DNA of 39,372 bases from Halieaceae bacterium (GCA_024224435.1 JAAENL010000064.1:1-39372); one strand, 5' to 3'; positions 8,504 to 17,178 are shown, numbered from the stretch's first letter. Program-made: numbers and translations. The notes: generated by a model from the sequence alone, not told the origin.

Positions 8504-8520
8504 ACTGTAGGCACTACAGT
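8504..8520. repeat. Perfect 7-bp inverted repeat ACTGTAG-GCA-CTACAGT
   Basis: Arms ACTGTAG and CTACAGT are separated by GCA, 36 bases before the oxidoreductase start at 8556 and about 80 bases after the DAHP synthase stop. There is no run of T after it. It could be an operator for the downstream gene or a weak terminator stem; neither can be decided here. A second small dyad (GCGCTGGAGCGC) lies about 15 bases upstream. Confidence 0.35.
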
Positions 8521-8555
8521 GACTCTGTTTGACGCGACTGCGTGAGGTAATAAGT

Positions 8556-9413
8556 ATGCACCTTGGATTCAGCTCCATGAATACGGCGGACGATCCCGCC
8601 CCTGATCATCTGGCTCAGACGCTGGAGGAAGCGGGGTTTGAATCACTGTGGTATGGGGAGCATAGCCATATACCTGTGTCGCGTCTGACCCCCTATCCGC
8701 CAGGCGGGGAATTGCCAGAACCCTACAAAAAAATGATGGATCCTTATGTTTCTCTCATGGCGGCAGCACAGGCCACCAGTCGCCTGAAACTGGGCACCGG
8801 TATCGCTCTGCTGATGGAGCGCGAGTTGATGTCCCAGACCAAGACGATCGCGACTCTCGATCGCTTGTCCAACGGTCGCCTGCTAATCGGCTGTGGAGTG
8901 GGTTGGAACCGCGAAGAATTTGAAAATGCCACTCAGCTGCCCTTCGATAGACGTTATCTTGGAATGAAAGAAACCGTGCTGGCACAGCGCAAGCTGCTTA
9001 CTGATGCGGAGCCTGAGTTTCACGGAGAGTTGATTGATTTTGATCCGGTTTGGTTTGAGCCAAAGGCAATGCGCCCGGGTGGACCTGCTGTAATTTTCGG
9101 GGCCATGGGACCACTGGGTCTGAAGCATGCTGCCCAATGGGCGGATGGCTGGATGCCCGTGGACGTGGCGTTGCCCGATATTGAGAATGACGTAAAGAGT
9201 TTTCGGCAAATGGTAGCTGACAATGGACGTGACCCCGCATCCGTGGAGATCACTCTTGTTGTTATGGCGCCGGTGACGGCTGACCTGCTCAAGTCCTATC
9301 GGGATATTGGAATAGACCGTTGTAATATCGGGGTTGGCATGGAGAACTGGGACAGGCCAGACATCGTTATTCCGATGATTGAGGAATTTTCAAAACTTAT
9401 CCCTGAGCTTTGA
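8556..9413 (+). CDS. LLM-class flavin/F420-dependent oxidoreductase
   Basis: 285 residues with the luciferase-like monooxygenase TIM-barrel pattern: LGFSSMN at the start, LAQTLEEAGFESLWYGEHSH (about 20-39), LKLGTGIALLMERELM, ATLDRLSNGRLLIGCGVGWN and a late AQWADGWMP. This order fits the TIGR03619-like subfamily often annotated as F420-dependent. The cofactor (F420 or FMN) and the substrate are not visible. GAGG precedes ATG 8556; the longer frame from 8529 adds a short non-family-like tail. No F420 biosynthesis gene occurs in this window. Confidence 0.82.
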   Translation: MHLGFSSMNTADDPAPDHLAQTLEEAGFESLWYGEHSHIPVSRLTPYPPGGELPEPYKKMMDPYVSLMAAAQATSRLKLGTGIALLMERELMSQTKTIATLDRLSNGRLLIGCGVGWNREEFENATQLPFDRRYLGMKETVLAQRKLLTDAEPEFHGELIDFDPVWFEPKAMRPGGPAVIFGAMGPLGLKHAAQWADGWMPVDVALPDIENDVKSFRQMVADNGRDPASVEITLVVMAPVTADLLKSYRDIGIDRCNIGVGMENWDRPDIVIPMIEEFSKLIPEL

Positions 9414-9437
9414 GCTGGCCTGTCTGACGCGGCTGCC

Positions 9438-9758
9438 CTAGCGGGCGATGTCGTCGTATCGGTTAGTTGGCGGTGGTGCTGTTGGCGTGTAATCAGGCTG
9501 TGCTTTCGCGTCCTCTAACACTCCGCGAATGACTTGTCGCTTGCGTTCTGCCCGGCTCATCTCGTCAGCGTCGCTCCCGGAGGTTTCACTCACTTGAGTA
9601 TAGCTCGACTCTACGGTCGCCGAAGTTTCGGACGGCGAAGCAGCCGACGTCGCAGGTGCATCTCCAAGGCTACCGGGAAGTGCAGAGTCAGCGATTTGGG
9701 CGAACACAGGGAGAGATGCGAATATCAGGCTCCCCAGGACAGTGCGGCAGAATTTCAT
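9438..9758 (-). CDS. Small exported protein of unknown function
   Basis: 106 residues, not recognised. An N-terminal signal peptide (MKFCRTVLGSLIFASLPVFA, cleavage likely after the final Ala) is followed by a Ser/Thr/Ala-rich low-complexity stretch to about residue 66, then a charged helix-like MSRAERKRQVIRGVLEDAK and a Pro-rich tail TAPPPTNRYDDIAR. It is probably periplasmic and largely disordered. It converges with the LLM oxidoreductase, the stops being 24 bases apart, and lies downstream of the glutamate-type dehydrogenase on the same strand. Confidence 0.6.
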   Translation of the reverse strand: MKFCRTVLGSLIFASLPVFAQIADSALPGSLGDAPATSAASPSETSATVESSYTQVSETSGSDADEMSRAERKRQVIRGVLEDAKAQPDYTPTAPPPTNRYDDIAR

Positions 9759-9857
9759 TGTAGCGCTCCCTTTAATAAGACTCGCGCCCTTGATAGAACG
9801 CTTTCTCCCCCAGTATAGCCGAAACAGCCGGTTTTTTCGTTTTGCTGGGTATTTTTG

Positions 9858-11117
9858 CTATTCCAGCAAGCTTGGGGGCAACAGATGACTCACCGCGCGC
9901 CTCAGGGTCGTGGTACGTGCAACCCGCTTTATCGCGAGTACAAAGGCAGCAGTGCGCAGGTCTAGATTATCGCGCAGTGCCAAATCGGCCACGTTGCGAT
10001 AGGCTCGCCGCATGACTTTCTCAAGTTCTTCTACGACGCGGGACTCATCCCAGCGGAATTGCTGGATGTTTTGTGACCACTCGAAATAGCTCGCGGTAAC
10101 GCCGCCGGCGTTGGCCAAAATATCAGGCACGACAGTTACGCCTTGTTGAACGAGCATATCGTGCGCCTTGCAGGTAACCGGGCCGTTGGCAGCTTCGATT
10201 ATAATTGTTGCCTGCACCCGGCCAGCGTTCTCCGTGGTGACAGCTTCCTCCAGTGCGGCCGGGATCAGTACATCGGCCTTGTAGGTAATTATCTCGCTGC
10301 CGTCGATCGCACATGCTCCAGGGAAGTTCTGTACGCTGCCGTTGTGGTGAACCCAGTCGATCAGTGCGGGAACATCAAGGCCGTCATCATTGGCTATGCC
10401 GCCTTGAATATCTGAAATGGCGACGACCTTACCGCCGCGCTCCGCTATCAGGCGAGCGGCATTACTGCCCACGTTGCCGAATCCCTGTATTGCGACGCTG
10501 ACATCGTCCAGTTGTCTATTCTGGTCTTTCAGGCACTCTTCCAGGGCATACATGACCCCGCGACCGGTAGCTTCTTCCCGGCCCAGTGAGCCGAACAGGT
10601 CCACCGGCTTGCCGGTGACCACACCGGGACTAAAGCCGTAAAATTTGCTGTACTCGTCCATTATCCAGCCCATAACGGTAGCGTTTGTATTCACATCCGG
10701 TGCAGGAATATCAATGGTGGGGCCGATGACTTCCTTAATGAGTTCAACGAAGGTGGTAGTGATACGGTAGAGCTCAGTTTCGCTCAGCTTGCTCGGGTCG
10801 CAGTTGATGCCCCCCTTTGCTCCACCGTAGGGGATGTCCACCACCGCGGTCTTCCAAGTCATAAGGCTGGCGAGACTGGCGGCATGTTCTTCGTCCATGG
10901 TTGGATGATAGCGAAGACCGCCCTTCATCGGCCCCCTGGCTGAACTGTGCTGTACACGAAAACCCAAATGGTGCATCAGATCGCCACTGTCACTTTCAGT
11001 TACAATTTCAACGCGCACTACGCGGTTCGGTGTCAGAAGTATTGTGCGAAGTTTTTCGTCGAGTTCCAGGTGGTCTGCCGCGCGGTTAAAGAAAAAACTC
11101 ACATTATCCAACATCAT
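9858..11117 (-). CDS. Glu/Leu/Phe/Val dehydrogenase family protein (glutamate dehydrogenase)
   Basis: 419 residues. It should catalyse reversible oxidative deamination of glutamate (or a related amino acid) with NAD(P). PMKGGLRYHP (63-72), MTWKTAVVDIPYGGAKGGI (86-104, catalytic Lys at 101), PAPDVNTN and VAIQGFGNVGSNAARL (Rossmann GxGxxG) are present in the usual order. Length and N-terminus fit the roughly 420-residue hexameric type. Coenzyme choice is uncertain. It is the last gene of a minus-strand run with the channel and the AI-2E permease, 80 bases after the permease. The CAGGAG site lies about 10 bases before ATG 11117. Confidence 0.9.
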   Translation of the reverse strand: MMLDNVSFFFNRAADHLELDEKLRTILLTPNRVVRVEIVTESDSGDLMHHLGFRVQHSSARGPMKGGLRYHPTMDEEHAASLASLMTWKTAVVDIPYGGAKGGINCDPSKLSETELYRITTTFVELIKEVIGPTIDIPAPDVNTNATVMGWIMDEYSKFYGFSPGVVTGKPVDLFGSLGREEATGRGVMYALEECLKDQNRQLDDVSVAIQGFGNVGSNAARLIAERGGKVVAISDIQGGIANDDGLDVPALIDWVHHNGSVQNFPGACAIDGSEIITYKADVLIPAALEEAVTTENAGRVQATIIIEAANGPVTCKAHDMLVQQGVTVVPDILANAGGVTASYFEWSQNIQQFRWDESRVVEELEKVMRRAYRNVADLALRDNLDLRTAAFVLAIKRVARTTTLRRAVSHLLPPSLLE

Positions 11118-11197
11118 GGTGGAATGACTCCTGTATTGCCTGCTCGTCGATTGAATCGTTCTGATAGGTTGGTAAGTGAAGTCACGACAGAGCCTTG

Positions 11198-12286
11198 TCA
11201 GTCAATATCCTCTCCGGCTCGTTGCTCCAGCCACAGGAGAAGAAGCTTATAGAAAATAGAAAGGATAACAGCGCCGGAAAATAAGCCTACGATACCTGAC
11301 ATGATCATGCCTCCAATCGCGCCGACCAGTATAACCGGCATGGGGATGTCCAGGCCTCGGCCCATCAGTATTGGCTTGAGGGCGCTGTCACTGGCCCCCG
11401 CGACAAGTTGATAAACAGTGAAGATGATGGCGCTCGTTGTATCGGCAGTGGAGAAGACATAAATTATAATAGGCCCGAGTATGATCAATGGAGGCAATTG
11501 CGCTATTGCCAGTACCAGGATCAGCGCTGTCCACAGCGGTGCCCCCGGCACGCCCATCACGAACAGACCGATTGCGATCAGAAGGGTTTGGATGATGGCG
11601 ACGCCTATAACCCCCTGTAAAACACTGCGCACCGTCGCCACGGTTAGAGGCGCCCACTCGCCACCCGGCCGCAAGCCACCCACTCTGACAAAAAAGCGGT
11701 GCGCCGCGGCGCCGCATGGCTCTGCGTAGGTCATGAACCCACCGGCGATCGCCAGAGACACGAGAAACATCAGCACGCCTACCAGACTTCCACCGATACG
11801 TTTTAACAGTTTGCCGGCCAGTTCTTGCAGCTGTTCTGAGTGTGCTTGCGCGAATGATTCCAGATCAGTGCTGGCAGAACTCCACGCGCTGTGGAGTCGT
11901 TCGCCGATAACAGGCCAATCTTTCACCTTGGCGGCGGGTGGGGGAACTTTGATTTCCCCTGCATCCAACGCGGCACTCGCTTTTCTTAGCCCGCCTACGG
12001 TCGCCTCCATTACACTCCAGGAGGGGATCGCAAGTGCCAGGATGAAAAGCAGCGTGACCAGCGTTGCAGCGAGACCTCGACGGCCACCGATTTTAGCTTC
12101 AAGCCATTTTACAAGTGGAAACGCAGCTATTGCGATTATCGCGCCCCAGATCAAGGGTGTGGTGAAGGGTTTGATAATGTCATAGGCCAGTATTAATAGT
12201 CCAAACAACAGGGAGAGCCTCAGGGCTGACTCAATCATGTTACGCACGAACTGTGGGTCGAAGCTGGTCTTGTTGTTGTCTTCCAT
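11198..12286 (-). CDS. AI-2E family transporter (PerM/YdiK-like permease)
   Basis: 362 residues with seven or eight hydrophobic segments: two near the N-terminus (SLLFGLLILAYDII; LIWGAIIAIAAFPLV), one after a charged loop (LAATLVTLLFILALAI), one near 165-190 and a cluster after 215, including GVIGVAIIQTLLIAIGLFVMGVPGAPLW. That arrangement and the GxPxAxLW motif are typical of the AI-2E/DUF20 family. The real substrate of most members is unknown; the family name should not be read as proof of autoinducer export. AAGGAAG precedes its ATG. It lies 29 bases downstream of the potassium channel gene. Confidence 0.85.
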   Translation of the reverse strand: MEDNNKTSFDPQFVRNMIESALRLSLLFGLLILAYDIIKPFTTPLIWGAIIAIAAFPLVKWLEAKIGGRRGLAATLVTLLFILALAIPSWSVMEATVGGLRKASAALDAGEIKVPPPAAKVKDWPVIGERLHSAWSSASTDLESFAQAHSEQLQELAGKLLKRIGGSLVGVLMFLVSLAIAGGFMTYAEPCGAAAHRFFVRVGGLRPGGEWAPLTVATVRSVLQGVIGVAIIQTLLIAIGLFVMGVPGAPLWTALILVLAIAQLPPLIILGPIIIYVFSTADTTSAIIFTVYQLVAGASDSALKPILMGRGLDIPMPVILVGAIGGMIMSGIVGLFSGAVILSIFYKLLLLWLEQRAGEDID

Positions 12287-12315
12287 TACGGGCTTCCTTG
12301 TAATTGGGATGGCGT

Positions 12316-12972
12316 CTATCTTGATTTGCTGATGAAAGAACCTACCAAGCTGGCAACCACGACTGCCATGTAAAAAGACCCGGCGACGGCTTGTAGGTAG
12401 GCCAGAGTCCTGAAAATCGAATTTGCGGGCGTTATATCTCCATAACCAAGGGTCGTCATTGTGACAAAGCTGAAATACAGCATCGACGATAAATTATCAT
12501 GCCAGTCCCGGTATTCGATGCCGTTCACACCGTTTGGCCAGACTTCCAGCACCGCAAGGTACAGGAGACTCCAGATGATCCCAAGCATGAGATAAATCGC
12601 GATTGTCCCGACTATTGTATTGAGTTCAATGTTCCCAAAAGAGAACACTTGTCTAGAGCCTATGTAAGCCATACCCGTGTAGAAGGCCATGCTCGCAGCA
12701 AGGCTTACGCGTGAGCTGAACTCAAATACGGTATTTTCGCGGAATAGGGCAGTAGTTAAATTGAATATCACCATAACTATGACGAACTTGCGCCACCGAG
12801 CGGATAAACTGAGGCTCATATAGGCGACGAGTTCGGTAGCCAGGATAACCGCTTGCAGGAAGAGATGATCCTCGCCATCCGGGGTGCTGCCGACGAATCC
12901 TGAAGCAAGGAGAAGGAAAACGAGACTCGCGGTGAAAAACAGGAAATTATTATGCGAATCAATTTTCTGCAT
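12316..12972 (-). CDS. Potassium channel family protein (pore-domain ion channel)
   Basis: 218 residues. Five hydrophobic segments (about 11-28, 37-57, 62-77, 88-105, 118-142) precede a pore helix with the K+ selectivity filter TMTTLGYGDITP (TLGYGD at 174-179), followed by a final helix LAYLQAVAGSFYMAVVVASLVG. No voltage-sensor Arg ladder and no C-terminal RCK domain are visible; the protein ends nine residues after the last helix. A strong AGGAGG site lies seven bases before ATG 12972. It is the first gene of the run leading to the AI-2E permease and the glutamate-type dehydrogenase. Confidence 0.85.
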   Translation of the reverse strand: MQKIDSHNNFLFFTASLVFLLLASGFVGSTPDGEDHLFLQAVILATELVAYMSLSLSARWRKFVIVMVIFNLTTALFRENTVFEFSSRVSLAASMAFYTGMAYIGSRQVFSFGNIELNTIVGTIAIYLMLGIIWSLLYLAVLEVWPNGVNGIEYRDWHDNLSSMLYFSFVTMTTLGYGDITPANSIFRTLAYLQAVAGSFYMAVVVASLVGSFISKSR

Positions 12973-13318
12973 GATCTAGCCTCCTTCTACCGTAGCTCAA
13001 GTTCAGTCCGAAATAATCCTCACCGAGGCTAAAAGCCCGTAGCGCAAATGCGCTGCCTCGGACACGGAACCTAACTTTATACGAACGTGTATCCGTTGGG
13101 CCAGTCCAAGTGACGTTTTCGCTGCGTATTACACTCCCAAGTCGGATGTTGCCGCCGCGGTTGTATTGGGATTATTCTCGGCTTGCGGTGCTGCCATACG
13201 TATTTTTTCCGTAAAAATCCGTAACTATTCTGCCGAATCTCCAGCTAGTCTAGCGGATAGGGAGTTGCCGAGCGAATTGTGCTAAGTTATTTGACCAATA
13301 CGGTCTGCGGAGAAAGTT
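12973..13318. other. Divergent intergenic region, 346 bases, no convincing gene
   Basis: The region lies between the channel gene (minus) and a small exported protein (plus) and should hold promoters for both. The main visible structure is the nested dyad at 13023-13061, listed separately. No ORF with protein-like character was found. TTTTTTCC and AT-rich stretches near 13195-13235 could be promoter elements, but no good -35/-10 pair was identified. Confidence 0.5.
13023..13061. repeat. Nested inverted repeat (stem with asymmetric bulge)
   Basis: An outer perfect 7-bp stem CCGAGGC / GCCTCGG (13023-13029 with 13055-13061) encloses an inner perfect 6-bp stem AGCGCA-AA-TGCGCT (13041-13054). The two are contiguous on one side and separated by an 11-base bulge on the other. 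It lies in the 5' leader of the channel operon or in the channel/small-protein divergent promoter. It may be an RNA structure or a protein site. Confidence 0.45.
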
Positions 13319-13675
13319 ATGTTGATTTCAGCTAAGGGTTATGACCCTCGGCTGCCCCTGCCGTTGCTGCTAACATTGCTGTTAGCTGCGCCAACCGCCA
13401 AGGCGCTGGGCGACAAAGAGGTCGCAGAGCTGGGTGAAAAATGCGAAGCAGCCAGAGAGGTCGCCCTTGCGCCGATACGGGAGCAGCGTGTTGAGGCTTG
13501 TATCGAACAAAAGTTGCGTCAGCCGGATCATTGCAGGCGGTACTACAAGACCTACGGCAATGCGACTGTGCGAGGAGGTGTTACGCCGGTCATGGGTTAT
13601 TTCTATGATCTACCCGAATGTGTTGAATGGATTAATGCTCGGGAGGCGTTGCGGGTCAGTCGCTCCAGAATCTAG
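13319..13675 (+). CDS. Small exported protein with four cysteines, unknown function
   Basis: 118 residues, not recognised. A hydrophobic N-terminal stretch (LPLPLLLTLLLAAPTAKA, about 13-29) looks like a signal peptide. The mature part is charged and has four Cys (about 42, 61, 72, 101), an even number that could form two disulfides in the periplasm. HCRRYYKTYG and FYDLPECVEW are the most protein-like motifs. GGAGA lies upstream of ATG 13319. It is divergent from the channel operon and stands about 100 bases ahead of the symporter genes. Confidence 0.6.
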   Translation: MLISAKGYDPRLPLPLLLTLLLAAPTAKALGDKEVAELGEKCEAAREVALAPIREQRVEACIEQKLRQPDHCRRYYKTYGNATVRGGVTPVMGYFYDLPECVEWINAREALRVSRSRI

Positions 13676-13779
13676 CTGTATCTATGCCGATTCGAGCTGT
13701 CCGCGAGTCAGTTTAGGGGCCCCCGCTGGCTTGTATCATTCGAGAGTAAAATAACAATAGGATTAGAGGGAGAAATCAA

Positions 13780-14046
13780 ATGGCCCAGCTAACCAACGAA
13801 CAAGCGAATACCTACTGGCGTCGTAATATCACACTGGTCATTAAACTGCTGATTATCTGGTTCATAGTGAGCTATGGCTGCGGAATTTTGCTGGTCGATA
13901 CTTTGAATCAGATCCAGATCGGAGGCTATAAGCTTGGCTTCTGGTTTGCGCAACAGGGCTCTATTTACGTGTTCATCGTGCTGGTTTTTTATTATGCCAG
14001 ACGAATGGCTGCGCTGGACCGGGAGTTTGACGTGGATCAGAACTAG
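13780..14046 (+). CDS. DUF4212 small subunit of a sodium:solute symporter
   Basis: 88 residues with two membrane helices (about 19-43 and 55-75) and a YWRRN start near residue 12, the hallmark of DUF4212 proteins. These small proteins are regularly encoded directly upstream of a VC_2705-type sodium:solute symporter and are thought to act with it. Here the symporter start is nine bases after the stop. The gene has a strong GAGGGAGA site. No function independent of the large subunit is known to me. Confidence 0.88.
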   Translation: MAQLTNEQANTYWRRNITLVIKLLIIWFIVSYGCGILLVDTLNQIQIGGYKLGFWFAQQGSIYVFIVLVFYYARRMAALDREFDVDQN

Positions 14047-14055
14047 GCGCTGCAG

Positions 14056-15792
14056 GTGGACTTACAACAACTCAGTTACCTGGTGGTCGGGCTCACGTTT
14101 GCACTTTATCTGGGCATAGCTGTCTGGGCGCGCGCGGGGTCTACCCGAGAATTCTATGTCGCTGGTGCTCATGTGCATCCGATCGCCAATGGTATGGCGA
14201 CTGCTGCGGACTGGATGTCCGCGGCTTCGTTCATCTCCATGGCCGGAATGATTGCATTCATGGGCTACGGTGGCAGTGTTTTTCTAATGGGCTGGACGGG
14301 CGGTTACGTTATCCTCGCCATGCTGGTGGCGCCGTATTTGCGCAAGTACGGCAAGTTCACGGTGCCTGAGTTTATTGGCGACCGCTACTATTCCCAGGCT
14401 GCTCGTGCGGTAGCGGTACTTTGTTTAATAATTTGTTCTGTTACGTATGTGATTGGGCAGATGAAGGGCGTGGGTGTTGCGTTCTCGCGCTTTCTTGAGG
14501 TGGATTACGATACTGGTTTACAAATTGGTATGTTGATCGTGCTTTTTTATGCGGTGCTTGGGGGCATGAAGGGAATCACTTACACGCAGATCGCTCAGTA
14601 TTGCGTATTAATACTGGCGTACACCATCCCTGCAATTTTTATCAGTCTGCAATTGACAGGCAATCCGATACCACAGCTAGGATTGGGCAGCTCTTTGGCA
14701 GGCTCAGACGTATTCCTGTTAGATAAACTGGATCAGGTGGTGACGGAGCTGGGCTTTCGGGAATACACCACAGATGTCAGGCTCAGCGGCCTGAATATGT
14801 TTGCTTTCACACTGTCGCTCATGATTGGCACGGCCGGTCTGCCTCATGTGATTATCCGTTTCTTCACCGTGCCTTCCGTGCAGGCGGCGCGTTATTCCGC
14901 GGGTTGGGCATTGGTTTTCATAGCGATTCTTTACACTACGGCGCCTGCGGTTGCGGGCATGGCTCGTCTGAACTTTGCGCAGACTCTGGAGCCAGTTCCC
15001 GGCAAGTACCTGTCAATTGATGAGCGACCGCAGTGGTTTCGAAATTGGGAAACGACCGGTCTGTTGGCGTTTGAGGATAGCAACGAAGATGGATATATAC
15101 GCTACCATGCAGATCCAGCACTAAACGAAATGACGGTGGTCGACAGGGATATCATGGTGCTGGCGAACCCCGAGATTGCGCGATTGCCCAATTGGGTAAT
15201 TGCGCTGGTTGCCGCTGGTGGTCTGGCTGCGGCCCTGTCCACGGCGGCCGGCCTGTTGCTAGCGATCTCGTCGGCCATTTCCCACGATCTGCTGAAGGGC
15301 ATTTTTATGCCTCTTATCAGTGAACGACAGGAATTGTTTGCCAGCAGACTGGCAATGGCCGCCGCGGTGCTGGGCGCGGGCTACCTCGGCCTGCATCCGC
15401 CCGGCTTCGCTGCTGGCACTGTGGCTCTTGCGTTTGGCCTGGCGGCCTCGTCAATTTTTCCCGCCCTGATGATGGGTATTTTCTCTCGTAGGGTAACCAG
15501 GGAGGGAGCGATCGCAGGCATGATAAGTGGTATCGGAATTACGCTTTTTTACGTATTCCAGCACAAGGGCATTATGTTTATTCCGGGCACCGACTTCCTC
15601 GGTAATAGCCGCGCCAATTGGTTCTTTGGTATAGAGCCTAATGCGTTCGGTGTAGTGGGAGCATTGGTAAATTTTTTGGTGAGCTTCCTCGTATCGCGTT
15701 TTTCTGCGGCGCCGCCGCGAGAGGTGCAGGAGATGATAGAGAATATTCGTCTGCCTGCAGGCTCCAGTGTTGCACAGGTGCGAGATAGCTGA
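14056..15792 (+). CDS. Sodium:solute symporter, VC_2705/ActP-like family
   Basis: 578 residues with about 12-13 membrane helices. Early motifs EFYVAGAHVHPIANGMATAA and DWMSAASFISMAGMIAF, then KYGKFTVPEFIGDRYYS, match acetate/pyruvate-type symporters (ActP and the VC_2705 family) that couple uptake of small carboxylates to Na+ or H+. A soluble insertion of about 80 residues (about 310-375) is typical of the VC_2705 group. It starts at GTG 14056, with only a weak ribosome binding site, and may be translationally coupled to the DUF4212 gene. The exact substrate is not visible. Confidence 0.88.
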   Translation: MDLQQLSYLVVGLTFALYLGIAVWARAGSTREFYVAGAHVHPIANGMATAADWMSAASFISMAGMIAFMGYGGSVFLMGWTGGYVILAMLVAPYLRKYGKFTVPEFIGDRYYSQAARAVAVLCLIICSVTYVIGQMKGVGVAFSRFLEVDYDTGLQIGMLIVLFYAVLGGMKGITYTQIAQYCVLILAYTIPAIFISLQLTGNPIPQLGLGSSLAGSDVFLLDKLDQVVTELGFREYTTDVRLSGLNMFAFTLSLMIGTAGLPHVIIRFFTVPSVQAARYSAGWALVFIAILYTTAPAVAGMARLNFAQTLEPVPGKYLSIDERPQWFRNWETTGLLAFEDSNEDGYIRYHADPALNEMTVVDRDIMVLANPEIARLPNWVIALVAAGGLAAALSTAAGLLLAISSAISHDLLKGIFMPLISERQELFASRLAMAAAVLGAGYLGLHPPGFAAGTVALAFGLAASSIFPALMMGIFSRRVTREGAIAGMISGIGITLFYVFQHKGIMFIPGTDFLGNSRANWFFGIEPNAFGVVGALVNFLVSFLVSRFSAAPPREVQEMIENIRLPAGSSVAQVRDS

Positions 15793-15844
15793 GCAAACAT
15801 GTGGCTGCGGATTAACAGAATTAGTTTCAGTGCGGGCAGGGTTA

Positions 15845-16315
15845 ATGGGTAACCGACACCTTGTAATCGCACTGATGGTTACGCCTCTTTTAGCGATGGC
15901 GGGTTGGTGGGCCAGTGGTCTATTTGCCGATCATGAGCCGGTTCCGGCGCAAAAAGGCAGTGTTTACCCGCTGCTGGAAAAAAGTAATTGCCGCTATGCA
16001 AGTGGGCGGTGCTTGCTGGAAAACGTCGATTTTACGATAGCACTGACCTATGGTTTTGGTTCAGACGGGCATTTTCTTATCGCTCAAGCCTCGCACCCGC
16101 TAAGTAACATTCTGCTGGCTGTGGCTGAGGACGAACAGTCGGCGCCGCAGGCTATGGAGCGGCGAGATACTGAGCGCCAAGAGTGGAGGCTGGCACTGGA
16201 TGGTAGGCCGAGCGCGGCAGCGCGTATTCGGCTGGTGGCGCGCAACGCTGATGTCACCTGGTACGGCGATGCCGCCACACACTTTATCGAGGCCCCGGTA
16301 CCGGGTGTGCAATGA
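15845..16315 (+). CDS. Membrane-anchored protein of unknown function downstream of the symporter
   Basis: 156 residues, not recognised. One N-terminal hydrophobic segment (HLVIALMVTPLLAMAGWWASGLF) is followed by a hydrophilic part that should be periplasmic. It includes a short Cys pair (NCRYASGRCLLENVDF) and a late Ala/Arg-rich section. ATG 15845 is chosen because the frame upstream to 15767 overlaps the symporter end and lacks protein-like character. It follows the symporter by 52 bases on the same strand and may be part of its operon. Confidence 0.6.
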   Translation: MGNRHLVIALMVTPLLAMAGWWASGLFADHEPVPAQKGSVYPLLEKSNCRYASGRCLLENVDFTIALTYGFGSDGHFLIAQASHPLSNILLAVAEDEQSAPQAMERRDTERQEWRLALDGRPSAAARIRLVARNADVTWYGDAATHFIEAPVPGVQ

Positions 16316-16396
16316 ACGTGTTACTGTTCAGAAAAAGTGAAAAAATAGTTTATTGGCGGCGGCTGTGTCTGACCGTTGTAGTGAGGGAGGAGGAGT

Positions 16397-16948
16397 ATGG
16401 CGCTCGCGCACGCAATCATGACCGCCCTGATCGATGACGACCTTTCCGGCTACGAGTTGTCGCGCGATTTCGAAGCTTCTATGGGTTTTTTCTGGCACGC
16501 ATCCCACCAACAAATCTATCAGGAATTACACAAACTGGCGGAGAAGTCGTTTCTGAACAACCGGGAGGTGAGCCAGAGTGGAAAACCAAACAAGATTGTA
16601 TACGGTCTAACCAAGGCCGGTAGGGACGCGCTGGCGGAGTGGGTTTATGGCGCCACTAAAAACCAGAACGCGAAGGACGAATTGGTGATCAAGCTTTACA
16701 ACCTGAGTGAGGAGAATGCATCGCATCTGGCAGCCGAGATTGATGCGCGACGGCAGGACATGATGCAGCGTCTTTACACCTTCGAAAAGTTACGCGTGAA
16801 GCATTACAACGAGCCACAACTGCTGCCCACGCGTAGCAAAGGCGTTTATCTGGCGTTGATTCGCGGTTTGGGCCAGGGCCAGCAGTTCCTTGCCTGGTGC
16901 GACGAGGCATTGGAGCTGATTGCCACTGTCAGTGGCAAACCGAAGTGA
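16397..16948 (+). CDS. PadR family transcriptional regulator
   Basis: 183 residues. The N-terminal winged helix shows LAHAIMTALIDDDLSGYELSR, then HASHQQIYQELHKLAEKSFL and KIVYGLTKAGRDALAEW, the PadR signature. The C-terminal half is helical and fits the Vir_act_alpha_C dimerisation domain. GGGAGGAGGAG lies directly before ATG 16397. PadR proteins respond to phenolic or other small ligands; the target here cannot be read. Being downstream and codirectional with the symporter, it might regulate that operon, but a separate unit is equally possible. Confidence 0.9.
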   Translation: MALAHAIMTALIDDDLSGYELSRDFEASMGFFWHASHQQIYQELHKLAEKSFLNNREVSQSGKPNKIVYGLTKAGRDALAEWVYGATKNQNAKDELVIKLYNLSEENASHLAAEIDARRQDMMQRLYTFEKLRVKHYNEPQLLPTRSKGVYLALIRGLGQGQQFLAWCDEALELIATVSGKPK

Positions 16949-17025
16949 TCATTTCACCATAAATCACGGCGGGACCACCGTTTCGGAAGCGACCAAAGAA
17001 CTGCTCATGCAGTCTGCACAATAGC

Positions 17026-17178
17026 TCAACTCAATGCGCTGACGCGGTCGCGGTACGGGGTCATCACGCCGGGCAGGGCATCCCTTGTCTCGTTTACCCG
17101 TCGAAGCAAATAAATATTTTCTTTGTAGAATGTGACGTGGTTCCTCTCATGCTCGACGGAATGAAGAGTATTGTTCAA
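17026..17178 (-). CDS. Possible small ORF on the minus strand, 50 codons
   Basis: From TTG 17178 to TGA 17026 the minus strand reads MNNTLHSVEHERNHVTFYKE, continuing NIYLLRRVNE and ending VMTPYRDRVSALS. Its amino-acid mix is protein-like and it is divergent from the DUF4124 gene. No ribosome binding site is visible before the TTG, and no family is recognised. It could be a small gene, a decayed gene remnant or chance. It was not on the list of ORFs above the length cut. Confidence 0.2.
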   Translation of the reverse strand: MNNTLHSVEHERNHVTFYKENIYLLRRVNETRDALPGVMTPYRDRVSALS

